Shown: one piece after another, positions 53,717 to 63,582 of the stretch
Layout: each line of letters starts with the position of its first letter
Numbering within the stretch: position 1 is the stretch's first letter
Source of the DNA: Bacteroidota bacterium
Lineage (GTDB): Bacteria > Bacteroidota > Ignavibacteria > UBA10030 > UBA8401
Assembly (NCBI GenBank): GCA_021796215.1
Contig: JAJYOK010000001.1
Span: 248,001-312,000, forward strand
Direction of reading: 5' to 3'
DNA length: 64,000 bases
Position numbers and translations under genes: made by a program
Notes under the pieces: model-generated
The model's database searches: none
What the model saw: the letters and a program-made list of their open reading frames with translations, nothing else
Told to the model about the DNA's origin: nothing

Positions 53717-54091
53717 TTATGCCTCTGCCTGCAAGTTTTCGATAAGCCGTCTCGCACCGGATTTTTCAAATGCGACGACGATGGCAAAACCACCGTTCGA
53801 TGTTTTTTCTTTTGCTGTCACTCTTCCCATATCATCCCAATCTGTGTGATAGATTGACTGCCCGACGGTGTAGATTTTTTCCGGTGAATAGGAGATGCAC
53901 TCATCTTTTATGAGTTTGAGGACCGTGTCTTGTTTTTTCGGAACAGCGGAATCGAACATACTGCTGTGATGGCATCGCGTACAGCGGTACCACACCTTGT
54001 GGCCGTCTCCATCCATTGTGCCGACAATTTCCATCTTTGCTTCTCTGCCGCATGATGGACAAAGATGTGTAACATATTTTGTTTTACTCAT
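53717..54091 (-). CDS. Zinc-ribbon protein of unknown function
   Basis: 124 aa. Two Cys pairs, LCPSCGREAK and YRCTRCHHSS, form a zinc ribbon at residues 10-45. A second part (about 75-120), KIYTVGQSIYHTDWDDMGRV with VVAFEKSGARRLIENL, looks like a small CarD/Tudor-like beta barrel, which could contact RNA polymerase or nucleic acid; this is inference. Start ATG 54091 has AAGGGA 10 nt upstream. It lies 20 nt upstream of the rpsU ribosome site, so both may share a transcript. Confidence 0.75.
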   Translation of the reverse strand: MSKTKYVTHLCPSCGREAKMEIVGTMDGDGHKVWYRCTRCHHSSMFDSAVPKKQDTVLKLIKDECISYSPEKIYTVGQSIYHTDWDDMGRVTAKEKTSNGGFAIVVAFEKSGARRLIENLQAEA

Positions 54092-54473
54092 GCGTAAAAG
54101 TCCCTTCACTATTGATGAAAAAAAAGCGATGAGCCTTACTGCACAGGAAAATACGGGGGAAGAGCTGTTCGCCGATTCTTTACCTTAATAGTGTACGAAA
54201 AATGTGCATAGTAGTCAAGAATTTTTTCAACAGAGTAAGCGGTGCATGTGTGGTTAGGTTGATGGTCGTCGGGATGAATCCCTCACTGTTTTCTTCCATA
54301 GAGTTTCTTTTGTGTTAAAAACATCATTTGTTTAGTATAGTGCAAAAAATAAAATCTTCTGAACTGTGCAGAAATGATTTATTGAGAGATTTTTTTGCCT
54401 TCGAGAACTTGTATACTATAGATAGGTTGTGCATTTCGTTGATTCTCTCGGCTATTTGCGTTACATTGAATCA
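54092..54473. other. Divergent promoter region between zinc-ribbon gene and trpD
   Basis: 382 bases without a gene, A+T-rich toward the right. A possible promoter for the trp cluster lies at 54395-54422. I see no leader peptide with Trp codons, no T-box and no attenuator hairpin. Confidence 0.5.
54395..54422 (+). promoter_or_regulatory. Possible promoter of the trp cluster
   Basis: TTGCCT, a 16-nt spacer and TATAGA, 52 nt before trpD; TATACT overlaps the -10. Pattern match only. Confidence 0.3.
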
Positions 54474-55499
54474 ATGATTAAAGATACCCTTCACAAGATA
54501 TTAGAACGGAAAGACTTAGAGAAACAGGAAGCGTACGAGGCAATGTCCGAAATCATGTCCGGCAATGCCTCAGAGATGCTTATTGCCTCGTTTTTGGTCG
54601 CTCTTCGCATGAAAGGCGAAACCGTTGCAGAAATTGCAGGTTGTGCTCAAGCAATGCGCGAAAAAGCAACTGGGATTCAGTCTAAGCATTCAAATGTGAT
54701 TGATACATGCGGCACAGGTGGTGACGCAACCGGGACATTTAACATTTCTACCGCTGCGGCATTTGTTGCTGCGGGCGCGGGTGCTGTTGTTGCAAAACAC
54801 GGCAACCGATCAATTTCCAGCCGGTGTGGCAGTGCCGATGTGTTAAAATCGTTAGGTGTGAATATAGAAATTCCGAAAGAGAAAGTGGAAGAATGTTTGA
54901 ATGATATCGGTATCGCGTTTCTTTTTGCACCGGCACTTCACGGTGCGATGAAGTATGCAATGCCGGTTCGCCGTGAGTTGGGAATGCGGACAGTGTTTAA
55001 TATTCTCGGACCACTCACAAATCCGGCAGGTGCAAAACGGCAAATTATCGGTGTGTTCAGTTCAGAATTGACCGAACCGATGGCAAACGTACTTAAGGAA
55101 CTCGGCTCGGAGCGCGCGATGGTCGTTCACGGCTCCGGCGGACTTGATGAGGTTTCTTCATTCGGAACGACGCGGATCAGCGAATTGAAAAATGGCTCGG
55201 TTACTACGTATGAATTTCATGCCGACTCGGTCGGAATTCCACACGGTGATTTGGACGGAATCAAAGGCGGCGATGCTGAAACAAATGCCGCAATTCTCAA
55301 AAATATTTTTGATGGGAAGAAGAACAGCCAGCGCGACATTACGGTACTCAATGCCGGAGCGGCGCTTTATGTTGCAGGACTTGCTTCCGATATGAAAGAA
55401 GGTATTCGTCTTGCCATTGATTCTATTGATTCGGGTAAAGCAAAGAAAAAGCTCAGTGCGATGATCGAAGTGACAAACCAACAGCTGGCGGAAGGTTGA
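54474..55499 (+). CDS. trpD: Anthranilate phosphoribosyltransferase
   Basis: 341 aa. It joins anthranilate and PRPP. The PRPP loop is DTCGTGGD (77-83), followed by FNISTAAAFVAAGAGAVVAKHGNRSISSRCGSADVL and NILGPLTNPA, all standard. The DLDGIKGGDAETNAAIL segment matches the C-terminal metal-binding region. ATG 54474 starts the conserved part; the longer frame adds 15 unrelated residues. It is first in the cluster; trpE and trpG are not in the window. Confidence 0.96.
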   Translation: MIKDTLHKILERKDLEKQEAYEAMSEIMSGNASEMLIASFLVALRMKGETVAEIAGCAQAMREKATGIQSKHSNVIDTCGTGGDATGTFNISTAAAFVAAGAGAVVAKHGNRSISSRCGSADVLKSLGVNIEIPKEKVEECLNDIGIAFLFAPALHGAMKYAMPVRRELGMRTVFNILGPLTNPAGAKRQIIGVFSSELTEPMANVLKELGSERAMVVHGSGGLDEVSSFGTTRISELKNGSVTTYEFHADSVGIPHGDLDGIKGGDAETNAAILKNIFDGKKNSQRDITVLNAGAALYVAGLASDMKEGIRLAIDSIDSGKAKKKLSAMIEVTNQQLAEG

Positions 55500-55571
55500 A
55501 ATGAATATTTTTTCATTCCTTCACCAGCGATTTAATTCCATTGTACATGAGCAACTGATATTTATGATGAC

Positions 55572-56450
55572 ATGGCGCCCATGAGCGACGAGCATTTACA
55601 TGACGATGGCGAACGAAAAGATTTTTGGAAAGATATTGCGGCAACGCTTGCAGGAATTTTCAAAGTCAGGCGCCAGCATGTCTCCGAAGCCGACATCAAA
55701 CAGATTTTGGAAGAAGGGCAGCAAAGCGGCGCGATTGATTCGACTGAACATGAACTGCTCAAAAGCATTCTTGAGTTCACGGATACGACGGTTAAAGAAA
55801 TCATGGTTCCGCGAACAGATGTGGTTGCTGTTGACATCTCGATCAGCCGCGAGCGGCTTATTAAAGTTGTCATTGATGAAGGATATTCGCGCATGCCGGT
55901 TTATCAACGGACCATTGACAATATCATCGGTATTATTTATACCAAAGATTTGCTCAGCATGCTTGAGCACCGCGACGTGATTATTTTGCAGGATATTCTT
56001 CGCCCGCCATATTTTGTTCCCGAGTCAAAAAAAATCAGCGCTCTTTTACACGAGCTTCAAATGAAAAAGCAACACATGGCAATAGTGGTGGATGAATTCG
56101 GCGGAACGGAGGGCATCATTACGATGGAAGACATCCTCGAAGAAATTGTCGGCGAAATTCGGGATGAGTATGATGAAGACCTCCATGATATTATGCCGTC
56201 GAACGACGGCTCGGTCGTTGTAAATGCGGGCATGAGTATACATGATTTTAACGAACAGTTTCATGCCTCAATTCCTGACGATGTTGATTACGAAACCATC
56301 AGCGGATTTCTCCATAAATTTACCGGCAGGATTCCGGAGCTGCACGAGGAAATCCGGTATGGGAGCCTTGCGTTTATCGTCAGCAAGAAAAATGAAAGCC
56401 GCATTCGTCAGGTGAAAATCAAAAAGACAGAATCTTCGGAGATACAGTAA
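55572..56450 (+). CDS. CorC/HlyC-type CBS-domain protein
   Basis: 292 aa, no membrane helices, so it is the soluble CorC type rather than the DUF21-fused type. VKEIMVPRTDVVAVDISI opens the first CBS repeat and VVDEFGGTEGIITMEDILEEIVGEI ends the second (about 65-200). The C-terminal CorC_HlyC domain (about 215-285) has MSIHDFNEQF and ISGFLHKFTGRIPE. Such proteins are linked to magnesium/cobalt efflux. It is placed between trpD and trpC in the same orientation, with 3 nt to trpC, so it is part of the trp transcript. Confidence 0.92.
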   Translation: MAPMSDEHLHDDGERKDFWKDIAATLAGIFKVRRQHVSEADIKQILEEGQQSGAIDSTEHELLKSILEFTDTTVKEIMVPRTDVVAVDISISRERLIKVVIDEGYSRMPVYQRTIDNIIGIIYTKDLLSMLEHRDVIILQDILRPPYFVPESKKISALLHELQMKKQHMAIVVDEFGGTEGIITMEDILEEIVGEIRDEYDEDLHDIMPSNDGSVVVNAGMSIHDFNEQFHASIPDDVDYETISGFLHKFTGRIPELHEEIRYGSLAFIVSKKNESRIRQVKIKKTESSEIQ

Positions 56451-56453
56451 CAA

Positions 56454-57251
56454 GTGAACAAGTTAGATGAAATTATCGCGCACAAGCGCAAAGAAGTAGA
56501 AGAACTGAAGCGCACGAAGCCGCTCGCGGAATTACAACGAACGCTTGATTCGCTTCCGTCAGTAAGAGACTTTGCCGCGGCCGTTGCAGACCACGGCTTC
56601 GACGACATTTCCTGCATCGCCGAGATCAAAAAAGCTTCGCCGTCGCGCGGTGTTATCACTACGTCGTTCGTGCCGGAGAAAATTGCGCGCGACTATGTGC
56701 GGGGCGGTGCGCGGGCGATTTCGGTTCTCACCGATAAAACGTTCTTTCAGGGCAGCCCGGAATTTATCGGCATCGTGAAAAGGCAGGCGCGAATTCCGAT
56801 TCTCCGAAAAGATTTCATTGTTGACGAATATCAGGTTTATGAGTCGCGTGCTATTGGTGCGGATGCAATTTTGCTGATCGTCGCCGCATTGAATGATGAA
56901 CAGCTTTTTCGTTTTCTTACTACCGCGCAGCAATTGCGGCTTTCCTGTCTCGTCGAATGTCATTCGAAAAACGAGATTGAACATGCAATGAATTGTGGCG
57001 CGACAATCATCGGTATCAACAACAGAGACTTAGCAACATTTGAAGTAAGTCTTGAGACGTCTCTCAACCTCAAAAGGTTTATCCCGAATCATGTTCTCGC
57101 AGTGAGCGAAAGCGGCATCCGAAATGCGCACCATGTGTATCAGCTTCGTCAGGCGGGTTTTGATTGTATTCTTGTGGGAGAACAGTTGATGATACAGCAA
57201 GACCGCGCAAAAGCATTGCAGCAGTTGCTGCAGATGCATGTTTCGGCATAA
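56454..57251 (+). CDS. trpC: Indole-3-glycerol-phosphate synthase
   Basis: 265 aa TIM barrel. CIAEIKKASPSRGVI contains the catalytic Lys, VLTDKTFFQGS and LRKDFIVDEYQVYES give further active-site residues, and VECHSKNEIEHA, IGINNRDL and VSESGIRN complete the set. Start codon is GTG, 3 nt after the CorC-like gene. It ends 5 nt before trpF. Confidence 0.96.
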   Translation: MNKLDEIIAHKRKEVEELKRTKPLAELQRTLDSLPSVRDFAAAVADHGFDDISCIAEIKKASPSRGVITTSFVPEKIARDYVRGGARAISVLTDKTFFQGSPEFIGIVKRQARIPILRKDFIVDEYQVYESRAIGADAILLIVAALNDEQLFRFLTTAQQLRLSCLVECHSKNEIEHAMNCGATIIGINNRDLATFEVSLETSLNLKRFIPNHVLAVSESGIRNAHHVYQLRQAGFDCILVGEQLMIQQDRAKALQQLLQMHVSA

Positions 57252-57256
57252 TAATT

Positions 57257-57919
57257 ATGGACGCACAGTTTATTAAAATTTGCGGCATCACGACGCTTGA
57301 AGATGCGCTCGTAGCGGCTGAAAGCGGTGCAACAGCAGTTGGGTTTAATTTTTATTCCGGAAGTAAACGACATATTACTCCACGCCGTGCCGCCGAGATT
57401 TCCACGAAGCTTCCAAATTCGGTGAAGCGTGTAGGCGTTTTTGTGAACGCAACGAAAGAGAACATTGACACAGTACAAAAAGAAGTACAATTAGATATAC
57501 TTCAATTTCATGGCGATGAATTGCCGGAAGCTATTTCCGGTTATAATATTCCTGTTGTCAAAGCAGTGCGCATCGCCAATGCAGGGCAGCTTGATACGCT
57601 GACTCGCTATTCGGTTGGTGCGTTTTTGTTGGATTCGTTTTCGCCGAATGAGTTTGGAGGGACCGGAAAAAGCTTCGATTGGAATATTGCGCGTGAGGCG
57701 AAAAGTTTTGGCAGCATCATTCTTTCCGGCGGACTGACACCGGACAACATCGAAGAAGCAATTACCTTTGTTCAGCCATTTGGTGTTGATGTGAGCAGCG
57801 GCGTCGAAATTTCTCCCGGCATTAAAGATCACAGAAAAGTAAAACAGTTTATTTCACGTGCGCTCAAAGGATTTGAAGCACAAAAGAATTTGAAGAGAGC
57901 AGCGGAATTCCATCCATGA
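57257..57919 (+). CDS. trpF: Phosphoribosylanthranilate isomerase
   Basis: 220 aa. [13 protein letters not shown] has catalytic Cys9, and [14 protein letters not shown] has the general acid Asp126; VGVFVN and LQFHGDE are canonical. The ATG at 57257 is just past trpC. The stop overlaps the trpB start (ATGA). This is the standard isomerase of the tryptophan pathway; a diverged second copy lies at 33729. Confidence 0.96.
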   Translation: MDAQFIKICGITTLEDALVAAESGATAVGFNFYSGSKRHITPRRAAEISTKLPNSVKRVGVFVNATKENIDTVQKEVQLDILQFHGDELPEAISGYNIPVVKAVRIANAGQLDTLTRYSVGAFLLDSFSPNEFGGTGKSFDWNIAREAKSFGSIILSGGLTPDNIEEAITFVQPFGVDVSSGVEISPGIKDHRKVKQFISRALKGFEAQKNLKRAAEFHP

Positions 57920-59112
57920 AATACGAAAACCTTCCAGACACCACCGGGCATTTCGGCGTTTACGGCGGGCGGTACATTCCCGAAACCCTGCTTCCTGTAG
58001 TTGAAGAACTGACGGCATGGTACGAGAAATTGAAAAATGACGCCTCATTTCAGAACGAGATTAATTACTATCTCAAGAATTTTGTCGGTCGGCCAACGCC
58101 GCTTTATTACGCTCAAAGATTGTCCGTACACGCCGGCGGTGCAAAGATCTATTTGAAGCGCGAAGATTTATGTCACACTGGCGCACATAAAATCAATAAT
58201 ACGATCGGGCAAATTCTCATTGCACGCACGATGGGGAAGAAGCGCATCATTGCAGAAACCGGCGCGGGGCAGCACGGCGTTGCAACGGCCACAGTCTGCG
58301 CGCTGTTCGGACTTCAATGCGTTGTGTATATGGGGGAAGAAGATATGGAGCGTCAGGCGCCGAATGTTTACAGGATGAAATTGCTCGGAGCCGAAGTTCG
58401 TCCGGTTTCCAGCGGAAGCAAAACATTAAAAGACGCAACAAGCGAAGCGATCCGCGATTGGGTGACAAATGTTCGAGATACATTTTATATTATCGGTTCG
58501 GTCGTAGGCATGCATCCGTTTCCGATGATGGTAAGAGATTTTCAATCGGTCATCGGCAAAGAAACACATGCACAAATTTTGGAAGCCGAAAAAAAGTTAC
58601 CGGATGCCATTATTGCCTGTGTTGGCGGCGGAAGCAACTCGATGGGAATTTTTTATCCTTTTCTTAACGATGTGCCTTCGGTAAAATTAATCGGGGTTGA
58701 AGCTGCCGGTTATGGACTTGAATCCGGAAAACACGCGGCGGCGCTTGCTCTCGGACAGCGCGGTGTGCTTCACGGCGCAATGCAGTATTTATTGCAGGAT
58801 GAAAACGGACTAGTTCAGCTTGCACATTCAATTTCTGCCGGACTTGATTATCCGGGCGTCGGTCCGGAACATTGCTATTTGAAAGATCAGAAACTTGTTG
58901 AATATGTTTCAGCGACCGATAAGGAAGCATTGGATGCACTGTTGCTTCTTTCGCGAACGGAAGGAATTATTCCAGCATTAGAATCAGCGCATGCCGTTGC
59001 CTACGCTGTAAAATTAGCGGCGACAATGACAAACGAAAAAATTATTATTGTCAATCTTTCGGGCAGAGGAGACAAAGATTTGGGTACAGTGATGAAGGAA
59101 GGCATTATTTAG
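57916..59112 (+). CDS. trpB: Tryptophan synthase beta chain
   Basis: 398 aa PLP enzyme that makes tryptophan from indole and serine. [12 protein letters not shown] at the start, Lys92 in GAHKINNT (PLP Lys), [13 protein letters not shown] and the phosphate-binding GGGSNSMG are all present, and residues of the alpha-subunit interface look like the ordinary TrpB1 type. No trpA follows: the next gene starts at once and is a glycosyltransferase. Confidence 0.97.
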   Translation: MKYENLPDTTGHFGVYGGRYIPETLLPVVEELTAWYEKLKNDASFQNEINYYLKNFVGRPTPLYYAQRLSVHAGGAKIYLKREDLCHTGAHKINNTIGQILIARTMGKKRIIAETGAGQHGVATATVCALFGLQCVVYMGEEDMERQAPNVYRMKLLGAEVRPVSSGSKTLKDATSEAIRDWVTNVRDTFYIIGSVVGMHPFPMMVRDFQSVIGKETHAQILEAEKKLPDAIIACVGGGSNSMGIFYPFLNDVPSVKLIGVEAAGYGLESGKHAAALALGQRGVLHGAMQYLLQDENGLVQLAHSISAGLDYPGVGPEHCYLKDQKLVEYVSATDKEALDALLLLSRTEGIIPALESAHAVAYAVKLAATMTNEKIIIVNLSGRGDKDLGTVMKEGII

Positions 59113-60018
59113 GTGGAATTATCAATTATCATTACATCATGGAATACAAGAGATTTGTTGAGGGCATGCCTGCGCTCCATTTCTACATTTCCTCCGAAGG
59201 AGTCGTACGAAATTATCGTTATTGATAACGCTTCGTCTGATGGCTCAGCGGAAATGATTCTAACTGAATTTCCTGATGTTGTATTAATTCGTAATGCGAC
59301 TAATTTTGGTTATGCGCGGGGGAACAATCAAGGAGCCGAGCGCGCCCAAGGAAAATATCTTTTACTCTTAGGCAGCGACACAGAAGTTCGCGAAGGCTCT
59401 TTGCAGGAAATGATTCGATTTATGAATGAACATTATGAAGCCGGCGCGGCGGGTTGCAAACTTATTACTCCCAAAAACAAACTTCAACGTTCGTGTAAAC
59501 GGTTTCCAACTCCTTGGAATGCAGCGGCGCTTTATTGTTCACTCAATTGGTTGAACGGCCGCTATCTTATGAAAGATTTTAACTACGATATTGTGCGTAC
59601 CGTTGACCAGCCTGATGCAACCTGTCTTATCATTCGAAAAGAAATTGTGGATTCTCTCGGATTCTTCGACGAGAGGTACACTATTCTCTATAACGATGTG
59701 GAATTATGCTGGCGGATATGGCACAGCGGATCGAAAATTTATTTTACACCATCGGCAGTTGTGATGCATCACGGCAGTCGCAGCACGAAGCAAGCCGATC
59801 CGCATCTTCGATTAGAAATGTACAGGAATATTTTGCTGTACTACAAAATGCATTTTGGCAGGGCGGCGATGTGTATTCTCCTTCCGATCCTTTTCTTCCG
59901 CTTGCTGCTTATTAGCAAAAGTGTCGTTGCGTTTGGACTGTTTCGGTGGCAGCGCGACATAGGAAGTAATATCGTTATGACTTCGCTCTCTGCGGGAGTG
60001 AACTATCGGCATGAATGA
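59113..60018 (+). CDS. Family 2 glycosyltransferase
   Basis: 301 aa. A GT-A fold with SIIITSWNTRDLLRACLRSI, VIDNASSDGSAEMI and LLLLGSDTEV, where the metal-binding acidic motif is SDT. NDVELCWRIWHSGSKIYFTP is the acceptor-side segment of rhamnosyltransferase-like enzymes. A C-terminal amphipathic helix with hydrophobic stretch (about 250-285) could attach to the membrane. The start is GTG directly at the trpB stop, so it is probably co-transcribed with trp. It opens the glycan locus. Confidence 0.9.
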   Translation: MELSIIITSWNTRDLLRACLRSISTFPPKESYEIIVIDNASSDGSAEMILTEFPDVVLIRNATNFGYARGNNQGAERAQGKYLLLLGSDTEVREGSLQEMIRFMNEHYEAGAAGCKLITPKNKLQRSCKRFPTPWNAAALYCSLNWLNGRYLMKDFNYDIVRTVDQPDATCLIIRKEIVDSLGFFDERYTILYNDVELCWRIWHSGSKIYFTPSAVVMHHGSRSTKQADPHLRLEMYRNILLYYKMHFGRAAMCILLPILFFRLLLISKSVVAFGLFRWQRDIGSNIVMTSLSAGVNYRHE

Positions 60019-61555
60019 AACTCCGCGTAAAATAGTCCGCAACACAATCACCAATTCTATCAGTTTTTTTTTCCTTTTTGTTTCCAGTTTTTTTCTTGTG
60101 CCGTTTATTGTGCATTCACTCGGCACAGAAATGTACGGCGGTGTGTGGACCATCATTGGTGCATTGACAGCATATATCGGCCTTTTGGATTTGGGAACGG
60201 GCACAGCCTTTGTAAAATATATCAGTGAATATCATACAAAAGGAATGATGGATGACCTTCTTCAGGTTGTCAACACCGGTATTATCGTATATGCTTTCAT
60301 CGGGGCAATCATCGCCGGTTTGGTATTTGCTTTCGGCGGTTTACTCATCTCTCTTGTCGGCGTGCCTCAGGCAATTTTCAGCGACGCAAGATTTGTGCTG
60401 CATGTAGCCGTCTGTATTTTTGTTGTTGTGGGAATTACATCGCCGTTGACTTCGATCATCAGCGGCATTCAAAGAATGGAAATTAATCTCTATGTTTCTC
60501 TTGTGACGCAAACGCTGGCGATTGTCGGAACGATTTTCGTTCTCAAATCCGGCTATGGAGTGCGTGGGTTGATCGTGAACAACTTTGTCGTTGCGGTGGT
60601 GAACGCTCTCTGCTTAAGCGTGATTGCATTTCGGCTTGTTCCATCTTTGAAACTGCACCCGCGTTATTTCGCTTTTGGAAAAGTGAAACAATTCTTGCGA
60701 TACGGATTCAATCTGCAAGTAAGCCGTATCGGGCAGATAATTCTTTTCCAGACGGATCGGATTTTCAGCCTTCGTTTTTTTGGAGCCTTGGTCTCGACGT
60801 ATTACGACGTGAGCGCAAGGCTTACGAGTGCCGCGCGCTCATCCTCATTCGTGATTCTCACAGCGCTCATTCCTGCCATTTCTGAAATTGATGCGAAAGA
60901 GGATCGTGAACGATTGCTCACGCTCTATAAACGCGGAACAAAATATATCGCCATTGTTGCAAGCTTTTTTTTCGGCTTCGTTGCCGTATTTACGCCCGAT
61001 ATTCTTTTTGCATGGCTTGGGCAGGGTTTTGAATCATCAATTATATTTGTGCGGCTTCTTGCGGTGGGATATTTTTTTAATATTGTGACAGGCGTGGCAA
61101 GCTCAATGACCGCAGGCTTAGGAAAAACCGAGCTTGATAGAAATTATGGGCTGTTGGTTGCGGTGATTAATATTTGCAGCACACTGCTTGGTGCGTTGTT
61201 GCTGGGCCCGGTTGGCATTGCTCTGGGAACATCACTTTCGCTCATGCTTGGCGCATTCTATATTTTTGTTGCTTTTCACAAGGCAATGGATATTTCCACT
61301 ATGCAAATAGCACAAATCTTCGTCAAGCCTATGTTAATTTGTATCGGAGCCTCATTCATCGCTCAGCTTGTTATTCATGTAATCTATCCGATGTCATTTT
61401 CCCGGGAAGGCGCAATCGTTAGTTTGCTGTTGGCTGTAATTCTTTATCTCGGAATCGTCGTTGTGGCTCTGTTGCTCTCGAAAGTTTTTGACGGATATGA
61501 CATGAGCATTGTTCGCAGCATAGTCCGCAGAGTTGTCGCCTCGTTCCAAAACTGA
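60011..61555 (+). CDS. Wzx-type polysaccharide flippase
   Basis: 514 aa with about 14 predicted membrane helices, beginning NTITNSISFFFLFVSSFFLVPFIVHSLG and LLDLGTGTAFVKYISEYH. These are the hallmarks of the oligosaccharide flippase branch of the MATE/MOP superfamily, which moves lipid-linked repeat units to the periplasm. It overlaps the preceding glycosyltransferase by 8 nt. Confidence 0.92.
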   Translation: MNETPRKIVRNTITNSISFFFLFVSSFFLVPFIVHSLGTEMYGGVWTIIGALTAYIGLLDLGTGTAFVKYISEYHTKGMMDDLLQVVNTGIIVYAFIGAIIAGLVFAFGGLLISLVGVPQAIFSDARFVLHVAVCIFVVVGITSPLTSIISGIQRMEINLYVSLVTQTLAIVGTIFVLKSGYGVRGLIVNNFVVAVVNALCLSVIAFRLVPSLKLHPRYFAFGKVKQFLRYGFNLQVSRIGQIILFQTDRIFSLRFFGALVSTYYDVSARLTSAARSSSFVILTALIPAISEIDAKEDRERLLTLYKRGTKYIAIVASFFFGFVAVFTPDILFAWLGQGFESSIIFVRLLAVGYFFNIVTGVASSMTAGLGKTELDRNYGLLVAVINICSTLLGALLLGPVGIALGTSLSLMLGAFYIFVAFHKAMDISTMQIAQIFVKPMLICIGASFIAQLVIHVIYPMSFSREGAIVSLLLAVILYLGIVVVALLLSKVFDGYDMSIVRSIVRRVVASFQN

Positions 61556-61618
61556 TGATAATCGAATTGCTGTTGCAGTGCATGCCGTGCCTGTCTCAGA
61601 TAGTTTAGGAGTTAGTGC

Positions 61619-62647
61619 GTGGATTCCCCGGTTTCCATAATTATTTTGAATTTTAACGGAAAACATTTTCTTCAACCTTGCTTAACAAGCGTGTTGCAGC
61701 AAGAGTATAAGAACTATGAAATTCTTTTCGTTGACAACGCCTCCGACGACGGCAGCGCGGCTTTTGTACAGGAAAAATTTCCTTCCGTAAAAATATTTTC
61801 TTTAGAAAAAAATACCGGCTTTGCTGGAGGGAGTAATTTCGGCGTTCAACACGCACAATACAATCTCATCGTCCTTTTGAATAACGACACGACTGTCGAA
61901 AAGAATTGGCTTGAAAATTTGGTTAATGCCGTTCGCCCAAGCGATGTTGCTGCCGCATCCTCTCTGATTTTAACTGAAGGAGTCCCGAACAAGTATTACG
62001 AGATGAACGGCTCTGTGAATTTTCTTGGGCACAACATCATGCGTATTTATCAAAAGAAGGAAGATATTTTTTTTGCCGGCGGAGCATCGCTAATTTACAA
62101 AAGAGAAATTCTTGGAATTCCTTTTGACGATGATTATTTTGCCTACGGTGAGGATGTGTATTTAAGCTTGAAAGCCCGATTTGCCGGCTATCGTGTTGTT
62201 CATGTGAATGGTTCTGTTGTGCATCATTACGGCTCCGGTACGTCGAAAAATCAGAAATCCTCCGTGAAAACTTTCTATCAGGAGCGCAACCGTTTGTTGA
62301 ATACCATGCTTTTCTTTTCCCCAAAAACATTGGTAAAGCTTTTTCCTCTCTTCTTTCTGAATGTGCTTGCGAAAAAAGCCGCCGGTCTTCTTCCGACGAA
62401 ATACTCCATTACCGGAATAGTGCAGGCGTATTGGTGGTTGCTATCCCACATTGGCTCAATCCGGAAGAAGCGCCGAGAACTTGCAGAGTTTAAGAAAGTT
62501 CCGGAAGAGGAGATCATTTCCCGGATGACGTGCAAAGTGACAAACGGCGAATCAATGCAGGGAAAAATTGCTAACAAGTTTGCGTTCTGGTATTTTAGGA
62601 TCGTGAATATTCGAACAATTGAATTCGGAAATCAAAAACTTTCATGA
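61619..62647 (+). CDS. Family 2 glycosyltransferase (rhamnosyltransferase-like)
   Basis: 342 aa. SIIILNFNGKHFLQPCL, FVDNASDDGSAAF, NTGFAGGSNFGV and VLLNNDTTVEKNWL form the nucleotide-sugar site, and GEDVYLSLKARFAGYRVV the acceptor side. The C-terminal part (about 225-260) has a hydrophobic helix. The start is GTG with AGGAG 7 nt upstream. It overlaps the next gene by ATGA. Confidence 0.92.
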   Translation: MDSPVSIIILNFNGKHFLQPCLTSVLQQEYKNYEILFVDNASDDGSAAFVQEKFPSVKIFSLEKNTGFAGGSNFGVQHAQYNLIVLLNNDTTVEKNWLENLVNAVRPSDVAAASSLILTEGVPNKYYEMNGSVNFLGHNIMRIYQKKEDIFFAGGASLIYKREILGIPFDDDYFAYGEDVYLSLKARFAGYRVVHVNGSVVHHYGSGTSKNQKSSVKTFYQERNRLLNTMLFFSPKTLVKLFPLFFLNVLAKKAAGLLPTKYSITGIVQAYWWLLSHIGSIRKKRRELAEFKKVPEEEIISRMTCKVTNGESMQGKIANKFAFWYFRIVNIRTIEFGNQKLS

Positions 62648-63582
62648 TAGATTTGGTCGTTATCATTGTCAATTGGAATTCGAAACGCGTTCTTCAAGAT
62701 TGTTTGCGGTCTATTTTTGCGTCCACGCCCAAATGCTTGTATCAAGTGTTTGTTGTTGATAACGGCTCAACCGACGGCAGTGTTGAGATGGTGAGGAAGT
62801 TCTTTCCCGATGTACGTGTCGAGCAAAATATAACGAATGTAGGTTTTGCTAAAGCGAACAATCAAATCCTGAAACGCGTCACCAGCACATATGCTCTGCT
62901 TTTGAATGCAGATACAATTGTCAATGCAGGCGCTTTCGATATCATGATAAGTTTTTTGAATAGCAAGCCTGAGGCGGGCGCGGTTGGTCCCGCTCTTTTG
63001 AATAAAGATTCAACTCCTCAAAAAACCGGGACCCGGTTTCCAGACAATTGGAATCTTTTTGTTGAAGCGCTATTTCTCGATCGGCTGTTTCCGAAATCGA
63101 AGCTTTTCGGTTCGCACAAAGAATTGTATGCTGATTTCACTGTTCCCCGCGAAGTGGATTACGTTCAAGGTTCATGTTTGATGATGAGAACTTCCGTTGT
63201 ACGCGGCATCGGATATCTGGACGAAAGTTTTTTTATGTACTTTGAGGAGACGGATTTATGTTTTCGGATGAAACAAGCGGGATGGAAAATCTGGTTTCTG
63301 CCGGCGGCATCTGTGGTGCATTTCGGCGGTGATGAGACCGCGCATTACGATGAATGGCGGATCGTTCATTACCATAACAGTCTGTTTCAGTTTTACAGTA
63401 AGCATTATTCATATCAAGCCCGGGTAATGCTGCGATGTATTCTTTTTCTCAGATCAGTGATTCGGATTGTCGTCTGGAGTTCTGTCGCAGCGGTTCGCCC
63501 ATCGCTGAGGAACTCAGCGCTCTCAACAATGAAAGGATATCTGAAGACGCTTCAATTAGTCTATAAAGAAAAAATCGGATGA
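62644..63582 (+). CDS. Family 2 glycosyltransferase
   Basis: 312 aa. LVVIIVNWNSKRVLQDCL, VVDNGSTDGSVEMV, NVGFAKANNQ and LLLNADTIV set the GT-A core, and FFMYFEETDLCFRMKQAGWKIW the acceptor side. It is a paralogue of the enzymes before and after it, with ATGA overlaps on both ends. Substrates are unknown; GDP-mannose from manC or dTDP-rhamnose are candidates. Confidence 0.93.
   Translation: MIDLVVIIVNWNSKRVLQDCLRSIFASTPKCLYQVFVVDNGSTDGSVEMVRKFFPDVRVEQNITNVGFAKANNQILKRVTSTYALLLNADTIVNAGAFDIMISFLNSKPEAGAVGPALLNKDSTPQKTGTRFPDNWNLFVEALFLDRLFPKSKLFGSHKELYADFTVPREVDYVQGSCLMMRTSVVRGIGYLDESFFMYFEETDLCFRMKQAGWKIWFLPAASVVHFGGDETAHYDEWRIVHYHNSLFQFYSKHYSYQARVMLRCILFLRSVIRIVVWSSVAAVRPSLRNSALSTMKGYLKTLQLVYKEKIG

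Noticed and set aside
55501-55584. 27-codon frame between trpD and the CorC-like gene (MNIFSFLHQ...)
   Set aside because: It starts right after trpD but overlaps the next gene, has no ribosome site of note and no recognisable family; too short to support.
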